Assembly: GCA_910585135.1 (NCBI GenBank)
Contig: CAJUEB010000107.1
Coordinates: forward strand, 1-8,310
Reading direction: 5' to 3'
Source: an uncultured Eubacteriales bacterium
GTDB lineage: Bacteria > Bacillota > Clostridia > Peptostreptococcales > Anaerovoracaceae
DNA: 8,310 nucleotides
In this document: positions 1 to 6,374 of the stretch, one piece after another
Position numbering within the stretch: the first letter of the stretch is position 1
Layout of the letters: each line of letters starts with the position of its first letter
Made by a program: the position numbers and the translations under genes
The notes under the pieces: model-generated
Told to the model about the DNA's origin: nothing
What the model saw: only the letters and a program-made list of their open reading frames with translations
Databases searched by the model: none

Positions 1-121
1 GGTAAAAATCACGGAAGAGGAAGAAACGCCGGAGAAAATCGCGCAGCGTTTAGAAGAGCGGGAACAAGCGAAGGTGGAAGCCATGTTAAATACGGGAGCG
101 GGCATCAATGAAAAAATATGA
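1..121 (+). CDS. C-terminal end of an unidentified protein (5' end outside window)
   Basis: An open frame enters from the left edge (first full codon at base 2) and runs 39 codons to a TGA at 119-121. The tail is very charged, rich in Glu, Lys and Arg, and looks helical, beginning VKITEEEETPEKIAQRLEER and ending GINEKI. The flavoprotein start codon at 108 lies inside it, giving a 14-bp overlap, which suggests the two are cotranscribed and translationally coupled. No motif is visible in so short a piece, so I assign no function. That it is coding is inferred from the open frame, the codon pattern and the tight overlap with the next gene. Confidence 0.6.
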   Translation, partial: VKITEEEETPEKIAQRLEEREQAKVEAMLNTGAGINEKI

Positions 122-1196
122 TATCTGCATCATAGGCGGCGGTGCGGCAGGTTTGTGCGCGGCGGCTTTCCTGCATGAGGATATCACGGTATGTTTATTG
201 GAAAAAAATGAAATTCTGGGGCGAAAGATTATGGCGACAGGCGGCGGGCGATGCAATATAACGAACCGCGCCTGCGCACATAAGGATATGACCCTGGAAT
301 TTTTTAAATCCATTGGAATTGAAACGTATCATGATTCGGAAGGCAGGTATTACCCGTATTCCAATCAAGCCCCGGATGTGGCGAAGGCGCTTGTGCGGCA
401 GGCAGAGCGAAACGGTGTGTTCGTCATGACTGGGTTTGAAGTCATGAAAACGGGCTTTGGCGGGGGCGAGTTTGTTATTTTTGGCAAAGACGGCAGACAG
501 ATTCGTGCTGCTAGCCTTTTGCTGGCTGCTGGCGGTAAGGCGGCTCCGCAGTTTGGGACGAGCGGCGATGGATATCGGTTTGCGAAAGCCTTTGGGCATA
601 AAATCAATAAAGTATACCCTATTTTGACAGGAATTGTGTGCGGCCGCTTTGCTGATATAAAAGGGGTGCGGGCAAAAGGCAGGGTGAACCTTTATCTGGA
701 TGGCCGCTTGATTGCTGGGGAGAGCGGAGAAATTCAGTTTACGGCGGATGGACTTTCGGGGATCTGTGTGATGAACCTTACGCCGCATATCGTATCGGAA
801 AACGGAGAGCCTCTGGAGCGCGCATTGAAACGATATCACCTGGAAGTGGACTTAGCACCTGATTTTACGAGAGAAGAGCTTTCCGGGCGGAAAAGCTCGT
901 TTGGCATCCTCTCAGATAAGCTGTCGAGAAGGGTTTCCATGGCGGAAATCAAGTCGTGGAAACTGCCCGTGCAGGGCGTGAAGGGATGGAAAGACGCCCA
1001 GTGTACGGCAGGCGGGGTCTGCCTTGATGAAATCGATATGCAGACGATGGAGTCTCGCTTGCAGGAAGGGCTGTACTTTGCAGGAGAATTGATCGACCGA
1101 CAAGGCCCATGCGGCGGCTTCAATCTGCAAAACGCCTGGGAAACAGGCCTGAAAGCTGCGGCAGCAGTCAATCAAAAAATGAAGGAACGAAAATGA
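108..1196 (+). CDS. BaiN/HI0933-family FAD-dependent oxidoreductase (aminoacetone oxidase-like)
   Basis: A 362-residue cytoplasmic flavoprotein. The N-terminal Rossmann motif for the ADP part of FAD is GGGAAG (residues 10-15) after a beta strand, DICIIG. The family signature GGGRCNITN is at 45-53, an AAGGKAAPQFGTSGDGY segment at 140-156, DGLSG at 214-218, TAGGV at 300-304, and the C-terminal FAD motif AGELIDRQGPCGGFNLQNAW at 325-344. Related proteins are annotated as aminoacetone oxidase-like or, for BaiN of Clostridium scindens, as a bile-acid 3-dehydro-delta reductase; the true substrate of most members is unknown and cannot be read here. At 362 residues it is shorter than the roughly 400 usual for the family. 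Only about eight residues separate NITN from TLEFFKSIG, where most members have a longer stretch. The ATG start has GGGAG nine bases upstream. Its TGA overlaps the next start (ATGA), so it is coupled to the COG2509 gene. Confidence 0.88.
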   Translation: MKKYDICIIGGGAAGLCAAAFLHEDITVCLLEKNEILGRKIMATGGGRCNITNRACAHKDMTLEFFKSIGIETYHDSEGRYYPYSNQAPDVAKALVRQAERNGVFVMTGFEVMKTGFGGGEFVIFGKDGRQIRAASLLLAAGGKAAPQFGTSGDGYRFAKAFGHKINKVYPILTGIVCGRFADIKGVRAKGRVNLYLDGRLIAGESGEIQFTADGLSGICVMNLTPHIVSENGEPLERALKRYHLEVDLAPDFTREELSGRKSSFGILSDKLSRRVSMAEIKSWKLPVQGVKGWKDAQCTAGGVCLDEIDMQTMESRLQEGLYFAGELIDRQGPCGGFNLQNAWETGLKAAAAVNQKMKERK

Positions 1197-3142
1197 GATA
1201 TAGAATTCACCAGATAAAACTGAATCTGAACCAAGGACATGATGATTTCGCATCAGCCATACGAAAAAAGCTGAAGAAGAAACACCTTGCGGTGCGCGAC
1301 ATTCAAATCGTCAGGGAATCCATCGATGCGCGGAAAAAACCCGATGTTAAGCTGGTTTACACGTTGGATTTTTCCTGTGATGAAAAGCTGCCCCTGGATG
1401 CGGCGAAGCAGGTGGATTATGATTCGCAGATGGCGAAGACCATGCAGCATTATCGGGATGCGTTGAAGGCGGCCGGGGGAAACGGCAGTGACAAGATGAT
1501 GCAACGCTGCCAAGATGTATGGAAAAACGATGGGTTGAAGACGGCTGGAAATAACGGCGTTGCGAAACAGCCGATGAAGCCGACGAAGCCGATGCGACCG
1601 GTGATCGCAGGATTTGGACCGTGCGGAATGTTTGCGGCGCTCGTTTTGGCAGAAGCGGGATTATGCCCTGTGGTTTTGGAACGGGGGCAGTCCGTAGATG
1701 AACGGCTGCTTTCGGTAAAGCGGTTTTGGCGTGAAGGCATCTTGGATACCGAATCAAACGTCCAGTTTGGTGAAGGTGGGGCAGGCACTTTTTCAGATGG
1801 AAAGCTCACCACGGGCATCAAAGATATACGGATATCAAAAGTATTGCGGGAATTTGTGGCGGCGGGGGCAGACAGCAATATCCTGTATCAGCAAAAGCCG
1901 CACATCGGAACGGATCAGCTTCGGAATATTGTGAAAAATATCCGCCGCAAAATAGAATCGCTCGGCGGGGAGATCTATTTTAATACGCGTTTAGAGGATC
2001 TTATAATGGAGGAATGCGGCGGTACGATGCGGCTCAAAGCCCTCAAAGTACAGAGCAGGGAAGTCCGGGCATATGGGCAGGATCGCAGGCCGGGTGCAGG
2101 CGATGCGGCTGGAAGCACTTTGGCGAGCGGCTTCGCAGAAGCAGACGCTATTGGTGCAAATGAACGCTGGGAAGGTTCTGCTGGCACGGGTGATTCTGAT
2201 GCAAATTTTGCGGGCGGTTCTGCTGATGCACCGTCAAGTTGCAGCAGCGCGGTGAATTCTGTCGCAGTCAATTTTGCTGGAGCGGATCTTGTCACATTGG
2301 GCGCAGTGAGTGATCTTGCAGATGTGGAAATCGCAGACGCATCCAGCACATCCATCATCGATGCCGACTTCCTCATTTTAGCGATCGGACACAGCGCCAG
2401 GGATACCTTCCAGATGCTCTATGACAGGGGTCTTCCGATGGAGCAAAAGCCTTTTTCCATCGGCGTTAGGATCGAGCATCCGCAGGAGATGATCGACCGG
2501 GTACAGTACGGCGATGCGAAAATCGCCAAAAAGCTGGGAGCAGCCGATTATAAACTGAATTACCGCTGTGAAAACGGCAGAGGCGTATATACTTTCTGTA
2601 TGTGTCCCGGGGGCAGCGTGATCAATGCGGCGTCTGAGGAACATACGGCGGTAACGAACGGCATGAGCAACAGTGCAAGGGATGGAAAGTTTGCCAACAG
2701 CGGGCTTTTGGTAGACGTGCGCACGGCGGATTTTGCTTCTGCACATCCCCTTGCCGGCGTAGAATTTCAGAGAAAATACGAACGCCTTGCCTATGAGCAG
2801 GGCGGAGGGCGGCCGCCTAAGACCAGCTATCGTAATTTCCGGGACGATCAAACAGACCGGGTGCGAAACAGTTTGCCGGAATTTGCGGCGGATGCGATCA
2901 TCGAAGCGATGCCGCATTTGGGGCGGAAGCTCAAGGGGTTTGATGCAGCGGACGCCGTGATGACGGCGGTGGAAACGAGAAGCTCGTCCCCGGTGCGGAT
3001 CAGGCGCGACGAAACGATGCAATCCGATATCCGGGGGATTTATCCCGCCGGGGAAGGCGCAGGATACGCGGGCGGCATCGTGTCTGCCGCCGTGGATGGA
3101 ATCAAGGCTGCCGAGCGGATAATGGCTGTGATATTTTCATAA
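1193..3142 (+). CDS. COG2509-type FAD-dependent dehydrogenase with a large internal insert
   Basis: A 649-residue predicted FAD-dependent oxidoreductase of unknown substrate. Residues 1-75 form the small N-terminal domain typical of this family (MRYRIHQIKLNL onward). The Rossmann FAD motif GFGPCG is at 140-145, followed by VLERG and the conserved FGEGGAGTFSDGKLTTG at 192-208. LAIGHSARDTF is at 396-406, then IGVRIEHPQEMIDRVQYG, VYTFCMCPGGSVI and a C-terminal YPAGEGAGYAGGIVSAAVDG that closes the FAD site. The ATG at 1193 is chosen over an in-frame start at 1109 because AAGGA lies six bases before it, homology begins there, and it overlaps the previous stop by 4 bp. Family members are usually about 460-540 residues. 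The excess comes from a linker at about 88-134 and an Ala/Gly/Ser/Asp-rich insert at about 289-386. No frame disruption is seen, so it should make a full protein. Confidence 0.88.
   Translation: MRYRIHQIKLNLNQGHDDFASAIRKKLKKKHLAVRDIQIVRESIDARKKPDVKLVYTLDFSCDEKLPLDAAKQVDYDSQMAKTMQHYRDALKAAGGNGSDKMMQRCQDVWKNDGLKTAGNNGVAKQPMKPTKPMRPVIAGFGPCGMFAALVLAEAGLCPVVLERGQSVDERLLSVKRFWREGILDTESNVQFGEGGAGTFSDGKLTTGIKDIRISKVLREFVAAGADSNILYQQKPHIGTDQLRNIVKNIRRKIESLGGEIYFNTRLEDLIMEECGGTMRLKALKVQSREVRAYGQDRRPGAGDAAGSTLASGFAEADAIGANERWEGSAGTGDSDANFAGGSADAPSSCSSAVNSVAVNFAGADLVTLGAVSDLADVEIADASSTSIIDADFLILAIGHSARDTFQMLYDRGLPMEQKPFSIGVRIEHPQEMIDRVQYGDAKIAKKLGAADYKLNYRCENGRGVYTFCMCPGGSVINAASEEHTAVTNGMSNSARDGKFANSGLLVDVRTADFASAHPLAGVEFQRKYERLAYEQGGGRPPKTSYRNFRDDQTDRVRNSLPEFAADAIIEAMPHLGRKLKGFDAADAVMTAVETRSSSPVRIRRDETMQSDIRGIYPAGEGAGYAGGIVSAAVDGIKAAERIMAVIFS
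1571..1597 (+). repeat. Three tandem 9-bp units in the inter-domain linker
   Basis: Three consecutive 9-base units, CCGATGAAG, CCGACGAAG and CCGATGCGA, encode PMK-PTK-PMR (residues 127-135) just before the Rossmann fold of the COG2509 enzyme. The period is a multiple of three, so copy changes keep the frame. It is probably a flexible Pro/Lys linker between the N-terminal domain and the FAD domain. Confidence 0.6.
2057..2350 (+). other. Low-complexity Ala/Gly/Ser/Asp-rich insert inside the COG2509 enzyme
   Basis: This in-frame stretch codes for about 98 residues (289-386) of Ala, Gly, Ser and Asp with few large hydrophobics, placed between the strand LKALKV and the conserved DADFLILAIGHSARD. 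Relatives as I know them have only a short loop here. Weak internal repetition is visible: GGTTCTGCTG occurs at 2174-2183 and 2216-2225, 42 bp (14 codons) apart, and the peptide NFAG occurs at 338-341 and 360-363. It is likely a disordered surface loop. The exact edges are my estimate from the conserved flanks. Confidence 0.6.
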
Positions 3143-3158
3143 AACTTGAATATACTTT
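3129..3158 (+). promoter_or_regulatory. Possible sigma-E-like promoter upstream of yqfC
   Basis: TGATATT (3129-3135) fits 6 of 7 positions of the Bacillus sigma-E -35 consensus kmATATw. TATACTTT (3151-3158), 15 bp downstream, fits 5 of the 7 fixed positions of the -10 consensus CATACAnT. The start site would be near 3165, giving a leader of about 40 nt. The same TATACT could serve as a sigma-A -10 with GTGATA (3128-3133) at 17 bp, so the sigma factor is uncertain. The case rests partly on yqfCD being mother-cell sporulation genes in Bacillus. Confidence 0.35.
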
Positions 3159-3204
3159 ATCATGCTGCACGAGTTGTCAGCAAATATGCGGCGGGAGATG
3201 TGTG

Positions 3205-3468
3205 ATGTCCATCAGGGAAGAGCTTCTTTTTGATTTCTCTGTCAATCTGCCCAGGATCTTGGTGACGGGCGAGACGACGGTGCTCGATAACGTGAAAAAG
3301 GTCATGCTCCTGACCGATGGTGAGATCGTGGTATTCAACGGACAGCGCTATACTTCCGTAAAAGGGCGCGGTTTTGTGATCACGCAGCTAAAAGAGGAAA
3401 GGATGCTGGTGGCAGGTGAGGTCGAGGAAATTCGGTTTTTTACGGCATTACAGGAAGATAAAGATTGA
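3205..3468 (+). CDS. yqfC: Sporulation protein YqfC (YabP/YqfC family)
   Basis: A small 87-residue protein, close to the usual 90 or so, made almost wholly of beta-strand-like segments: LPRILVTGETTVLDN, a KVMLLTDGEIVVFNG strand pair, GRGFVITQLKEERMLVAGEVEEIRF at the end. This is the YabP/YqfC pattern. In Bacillus subtilis yqfC is transcribed by sigma-E in the mother cell; its molecular role is not well defined. I choose the ATG at 3205 over the GTG at 3202 because GGGAG (3193-3197) is then seven bases away instead of four. Its 3' end overlaps yqfD by 53 bp, and together with the next gene it forms the conserved yqfC-yqfD pair. The assignment rests on both the fold pattern and this neighbour. 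Confidence 0.85.
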   Translation: MSIREELLFDFSVNLPRILVTGETTVLDNVKKVMLLTDGEIVVFNGQRYTSVKGRGFVITQLKEERMLVAGEVEEIRFFTALQEDKD

Positions 3469-4660
3469 AGGAATCAATCTGAGCCATATCGTCAATAAAT
3501 GCATCAAAAACGGCATTATCCTCAAGGATTTGCGCTGGAAAAACCCGCTGGAATCCACCGTGGAGATACAGGGGGATGATTTCGACAGGCTAAAAAAAGC
3601 AGCGGGGCATTCCTATAAAATGACTGTTTTAAAAGAAGGCGGGCTTCTGCCGCTTTTTCACAGCATGAAAGCCAGCCTGCTGACGATCGCAGGCGCTTTT
3701 TTATTAGGCGCGTTGCTCTTTTACCAGAGCTTATTTGTTGCCGAGATCAGGGTGGACGGCTATAAAAGCCTTTCGGAAACCTCCATCCGCAAGACGCTGG
3801 CTGAGGCAGGCCTCGTGGAAGGCGCCAGAAAAGAAGAGGACTACAGCCATGTTAAAGCAGCGCTTTATGAAAATTATGACGAGATCACATGGGTCAGCAT
3901 CTTTGCAGACGGCAGGCTGATTAAGGTTCATGTTGCAGAGGCCGGGAAGCAGGAGACATCGGCAGACGGAGAAGAAAAGCCGGTAAACATTGTGGCGGCG
4001 CGCTCCGGCATGATCGAAAAAATCCTGCCGCTGGAAGGAAATGCCCGCGTACAGAAGGGCGATTACGTCAATAAAGGTGATGTGTTGATCAGCGGCAAAT
4101 ATAAATACCAGAGCACGGATTATAGCCGGGGCGATGATTTTTTTATCATGTACAGCCATGCCCGCGGGCAGGCGCTTGCGAAAGTACCGCGCCAGGTGAC
4201 CTTTTACATAGAAAAAAACGAACGGAAAAAAACGCCTACAGGGAGATCGGTTCAGGGGTTGTTCATCCGTTTTGGCGATGTGAAAATCGATACGGCGAAA
4301 AGCCTTTGTAAATACGAAGCGTCCGTGCGGCAGGAAACAGCTTTGCTCCATACGATGCGGCCGCTTCCGATCACGATCAGCATCGTCAAAATTAAAGAAG
4401 TCGAACTATCAGAAGCACCACAGGATGCGAAAAAAATCGAAAAAATCCTGGCGGCTGCACTGCGGCAGTACCAGAAACAAACCTTGAAGCCAGGAGAGGA
4501 AATCCTCAGTCAGACGATAGACTATGAGGAGAGTGAAAACCTGATCAGGGCGAACGTTTTTTTAGAGGTTTTGGAGGACATCGGGAAAGAAAAGAAAATT
4601 AAGGTGAAGAAGCAGGATAAAAACAAAGAGGAAACAACGGAAGAAAACACGCCTTCCTGA
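3416..4660 (+). CDS. yqfD: Sporulation protein YqfD
   Basis: A 414-residue single-pass membrane protein. Residues 10-75 are the N-terminal YqfD domain (KIKIEGINLSHIVNKCIKNG, ILKDLRWKN). A hydrophobic segment at about 87-108 (SLLTIAGAFLLGALLFYQSL) spans the membrane. It is followed by a POTRA-like region (IRVDGYKSLSETSIRKTL at 111-128, through TWVSIFADGRLIKVHVAEA), a beta-rich extracytoplasmic part and a Lys/Glu-rich tail after about 387. Length matches the family (about 400). In Bacillus the gene belongs to the sigma-E regulon and acts in sporulation; the exact role is unclear. GTG at 3416 is the only common start codon in frame before the conserved start of the domain (the next in-frame ATG is after residue 65). 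It lies inside yqfC and its nearest purine-rich site (GAGGAAAGG, 3394-3402) is rather far at 13 bases, so translation may depend on coupling to yqfC. Confidence 0.87.
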   Translation: MRSRKFGFLRHYRKIKIEGINLSHIVNKCIKNGIILKDLRWKNPLESTVEIQGDDFDRLKKAAGHSYKMTVLKEGGLLPLFHSMKASLLTIAGAFLLGALLFYQSLFVAEIRVDGYKSLSETSIRKTLAEAGLVEGARKEEDYSHVKAALYENYDEITWVSIFADGRLIKVHVAEAGKQETSADGEEKPVNIVAARSGMIEKILPLEGNARVQKGDYVNKGDVLISGKYKYQSTDYSRGDDFFIMYSHARGQALAKVPRQVTFYIEKNERKKTPTGRSVQGLFIRFGDVKIDTAKSLCKYEASVRQETALLHTMRPLPITISIVKIKEVELSEAPQDAKKIEKILAAALRQYQKQTLKPGEEILSQTIDYEESENLIRANVFLEVLEDIGKEKKIKVKKQDKNKEETTEENTPS

Positions 4661-4670
4661 AATAAAAGGT

Positions 4671-4699
4671 TTGAAATTTTACCTGTGAGAAAATATAAT
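4671..4699 (+). promoter_or_regulatory. Strong sigma-A promoter for the phoH-ybeY-cdd-era-recO operon
   Basis: TTGAAA (4671-4676, 5 of 6 to TTGACA) and TATAAT (4694-4699, perfect) are separated by exactly 17 bp. The start site is expected near 4706. This lies just after the yqfD stop and gives the housekeeping genes downstream a promoter independent of the sporulation pair. The transcript would have a leader of about 224 nt before phoH. Confidence 0.75.
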
Positions 4700-4715
4700 G
4701 AAGAGAGAGGATCGT

Positions 4716-4865
4716 ATGCCGTTGCGTTCCAGTTGCGTCGCGGCTGGCGGCTGGCTTGCTTCAGGATGTGGCTGGCGGCTGGTTCGGTTCGGGATGCAGG
4801 CGGCCGGTCCAGTTCAGGATACGGCTGGCCCGGGCGACAACGAAACCGGCAGGCGGCGAAGTTAG
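4716..4865 (+). CDS. Possible 49-residue small ORF in the phoH leader (doubtful)
   Basis: An ATG at 4716 opens 49 codons ending with TAG at 4863-4865, 64 bases before phoH. GAGAGG (4705-4710) lies five bases upstream and could act as a weak ribosome site, but it coincides with the predicted transcript 5' end. The peptide begins MPLRSSCVAAGGW and ends TGRRRS; it has two Cys, two Trp in the first half, no clear membrane segment and no family I know. The frame runs straight through the 28-bp repeat, whose period is not a multiple of three, so each repeat copy is read in a different frame. That argues against selection on the peptide. It may be a regulatory leader ORF or chance. Confidence 0.2.
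   Translation: MPLRSSCVAAGGWLASGCGWRLVRFGMQAAGPVQDTAGPGDNETGRRRS
4740..4820 (+). repeat. Degenerate 28/28/25-bp tandem repeat in the phoH leader
   Basis: Three head-to-tail units lie at 4740-4767, 4768-4795 and 4796-4820. Units 1 and 2 differ at 5 of 28 positions. Unit 3 lacks three bases near its start. Each has a GGCGGCYGG core and ends TTCRGGAT. Units 1 and 2 both hold GGCTGGCGGCTGG (4742-4754 and 4770-4782), four GG tracts with 2-1-2 base loops, a possible two-tetrad G-quadruplex. A partial fourth unit (ACGGCTGG, 4821-4828) may follow. Confidence 0.75.
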
Positions 4866-4929
4866 AAAAGAACGATGCTGGCCGGGCATATATCCGAAAA
4901 ACACAAAATAAAGACAAAGGAGCTTTTGG

Positions 4930-5919
4930 TTGGAGAACGAAAGAGAAAAGCAAACAAGCGGAGCAGGGAATATGCTCAACCTTCCCATCAGTGAAACCAT
5001 CGACCGGGGCGAGCTTTTTGGAGGTCTCGACAACAACCTCAAGGTGATCGAGGAAAACTATAAAGTCGATATTATCCAGCGGGATAATGCGCTGATTTTA
5101 AAAGGAGACCGCGCAGAGCAGGCGGCGGCCTTGCTTCGGGAAATGATGCACGCTTTGGAAAAAGGCGAAACGCTCGATGAACAGAAAATCAATTATATGG
5201 CGGATTTAAACGATAAAGGCATTTCTTACGGCAAGGAAAATGTCAGCAAGGATATCATCTGTTTTACCCACGAGGGCAAGCCATTGAAGCCGAAAACCAT
5301 CGGACAGAAAGGTTATGTGGAAACCATCAGGCGCAAGGATATCGTATTCGGCATCGGTCCTGCCGGAACGGGGAAAACCTATCTTGCGGTAGCGATGGCA
5401 GCGAGTGCTTTTAAGAATAAGGAAATCCAGAAGATCATCCTGGCAAGACCTGCCGTTGAAGCAGGGGAGAGGCTGGGATTTTTGCCAGGCGATTTGCAGG
5501 AAAAGGTCGATCCGTACCTGCGGCCGCTGTACGATGCGCTCTATGATATCTTAGGCAGGGAAAGCGCACTGCGCCTGAAAGAAAAGGAAGCGATCGAAGT
5601 CGTGCCGCTTGCCTATATGCGCGGAAGGACATTGGACAACTCCTTTATCATTTTGGATGAGGCACAGAATACGACGCCGGAGCAGATGAAGATGTTTTTG
5701 ACGCGGATGGGCTTCGGCTCGAAGGTAGTCGTAACGGGAGACATCACCCAGATCGACCTGCCGGCCGGAAAGCGTTCAGGCCTTGTGGAAGCCGCTAAGG
5801 TGCTGGCGGAGATCGGAGAAATCGGTTTTTGTTATATGAAGGATCAAGACGTGGTGCGCCACAGGCTGGTGAAGAAGGTCATAAATGCATATGATGCGTA
5901 TTACAAGGAGCAGCGATGA
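4930..5919 (+). CDS. phoH: PhoH-like P-loop ATPase
   Basis: A 329-residue cytoplasmic protein, matching the usual 320 or so. Residues about 15-75 are a KH-like N-terminal domain (LFGGLDNNLKVIEENYKVDI). The ATPase domain follows: Walker A GPAGTGKT at 143-150, the conserved LARPAVEAGERLGFLPGDL at 171-189, Walker B FIILDEAQNTT at 239-249, and TGDITQIDLP (sensor-like) at 269-278. The family resembles the nucleotide-binding half of superfamily 1 helicases and is linked to RNA metabolism and, by its neighbour ybeY, to ribosome maturation; the exact activity is unsettled. The start is TTG at 4930, with a strong AAAGGAG seven bases upstream; the first in-frame ATG (4972) would remove 14 residues and has a poorer site. 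Its TGA overlaps ybeY by 4 bp. In Bacillus subtilis pgpH (yqfF) lies between these two genes, but not here. Confidence 0.93.
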   Translation: MENEREKQTSGAGNMLNLPISETIDRGELFGGLDNNLKVIEENYKVDIIQRDNALILKGDRAEQAAALLREMMHALEKGETLDEQKINYMADLNDKGISYGKENVSKDIICFTHEGKPLKPKTIGQKGYVETIRRKDIVFGIGPAGTGKTYLAVAMAASAFKNKEIQKIILARPAVEAGERLGFLPGDLQEKVDPYLRPLYDALYDILGRESALRLKEKEAIEVVPLAYMRGRTLDNSFIILDEAQNTTPEQMKMFLTRMGFGSKVVVTGDITQIDLPAGKRSGLVEAAKVLAEIGEIGFCYMKDQDVVRHRLVKKVINAYDAYYKEQR

Positions 5920-6374
5920 GAATCCTATACAGTGAAGAAGGCCTTTTCAATGACTTCATGCAAGAGAAGCTTGCAAAGGCGGCAGCTTTATGTGTCGAAA
6001 AGGAAGGCTTAAATCCGGATGGAGCGGAGATAAGCCTGACTTTTATGTCCAGGGAAGAGATCAGGAAGTTAAATAATGACTACCGGGGAATAGACAACCA
6101 TACCGATGTGTTGTCTTTTCCGCTTATTGAAGACTTTCATGCGATCGCGGCAGATAGCGAATTCATGCTGGGCGATGTGGTGATCTGCCCGCAGCAGGCA
6201 AAGGCGCAGGCGGAGGAATATGGGCATTCTGTGGAACGGGAGATCGTGTATCTGTTCGTCCACAGCGTGTGCCATTTGCTGGGATTCGACCATATGAATG
6301 AAGCGGACAAGCGTCTCATGCGGCAAAGAGAGGAAGAAATTATGACGGCTTTGGATTTGGAAAGGAGAGCGTGA
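5916..6374 (+). CDS. ybeY: Endoribonuclease / rRNA maturation factor YbeY
   Basis: A 152-residue metal-dependent protein for 16S rRNA 3'-end maturation and 70S ribosome quality control. The zinc-binding motif is HSVCHLLGFDH (116-126), with His116, His120 and His126 as ligands. Upstream are the conserved NNDYRGIDNHTDVLSFP (53-69), including Arg57, and GDVVI (86-90). Length fits the family. The motif has Ser117 where many members have Gly; this is conservative and the ligands are intact. AAGGAG (5905-5910) lies five bases before the ATG. The gene overlaps phoH by 4 bp and its TGA shares one base with the cdd start (TGATG), so translation is probably coupled on both sides. Confidence 0.94.
   Translation: MRILYSEEGLFNDFMQEKLAKAAALCVEKEGLNPDGAEISLTFMSREEIRKLNNDYRGIDNHTDVLSFPLIEDFHAIAADSEFMLGDVVICPQQAKAQAEEYGHSVEREIVYLFVHSVCHLLGFDHMNEADKRLMRQREEEIMTALDLERRA

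Larger units (their letters stand above)
4706..4929 (+). promoter_or_regulatory. Long 5' leader of the phoH operon
   Basis: Predicted untranslated leader between the 4671-4699 promoter and the phoH start. It contains the GC-rich tandem repeat at 4740-4820, a perfect palindrome GCCCGGGC (4828-4835), and an A-rich stretch before the phoH Shine-Dalgarno AAAGGAG (4916-4922). I recognise no known riboswitch or T-box motif. Whether it regulates anything is inference from its length, structure potential and position. Confidence 0.4.

Noticed and set aside
195..839. Long open frames on the minus strand, here and at 2378-3022, 3731-4351 and 6764-7531
   Set aside because: They lie opposite well-supported genes, show no recognisable domains and have no ribosome sites or spacing of their own; they are shadow frames.
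2057..2350. The COG2509 insert as an intein, intron or mobile element
   Set aside because: There are no intein splice motifs, inverted repeats or homing-endonuclease motifs, and the stretch is simple low-complexity coding sequence.
3148..3154. GAATATA as a sigma-E -35 box
   Set aside because: It matches the -35 consensus, but no acceptable -10 lies 13-15 bp downstream (CACGAGTT scores poorly); the pair at 3129-3158 is better.
3164..3181. Possible hairpin GCTG...CAGC in the gap before yqfC, as a terminator
   Set aside because: The stem is only four base pairs plus two more past a bulge, and no T run follows.
4740..4820. CRISPR array
   Set aside because: The repeat units are directly adjacent, without spacers, and are degenerate.
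4685..5047. 120-codon open frame starting with GTG across the phoH leader
   Set aside because: It overlaps phoH by 118 bp in another frame, crosses non-triplet repeats, shows no family features, and its GTG lies upstream of the predicted transcription start with no good ribosome site.
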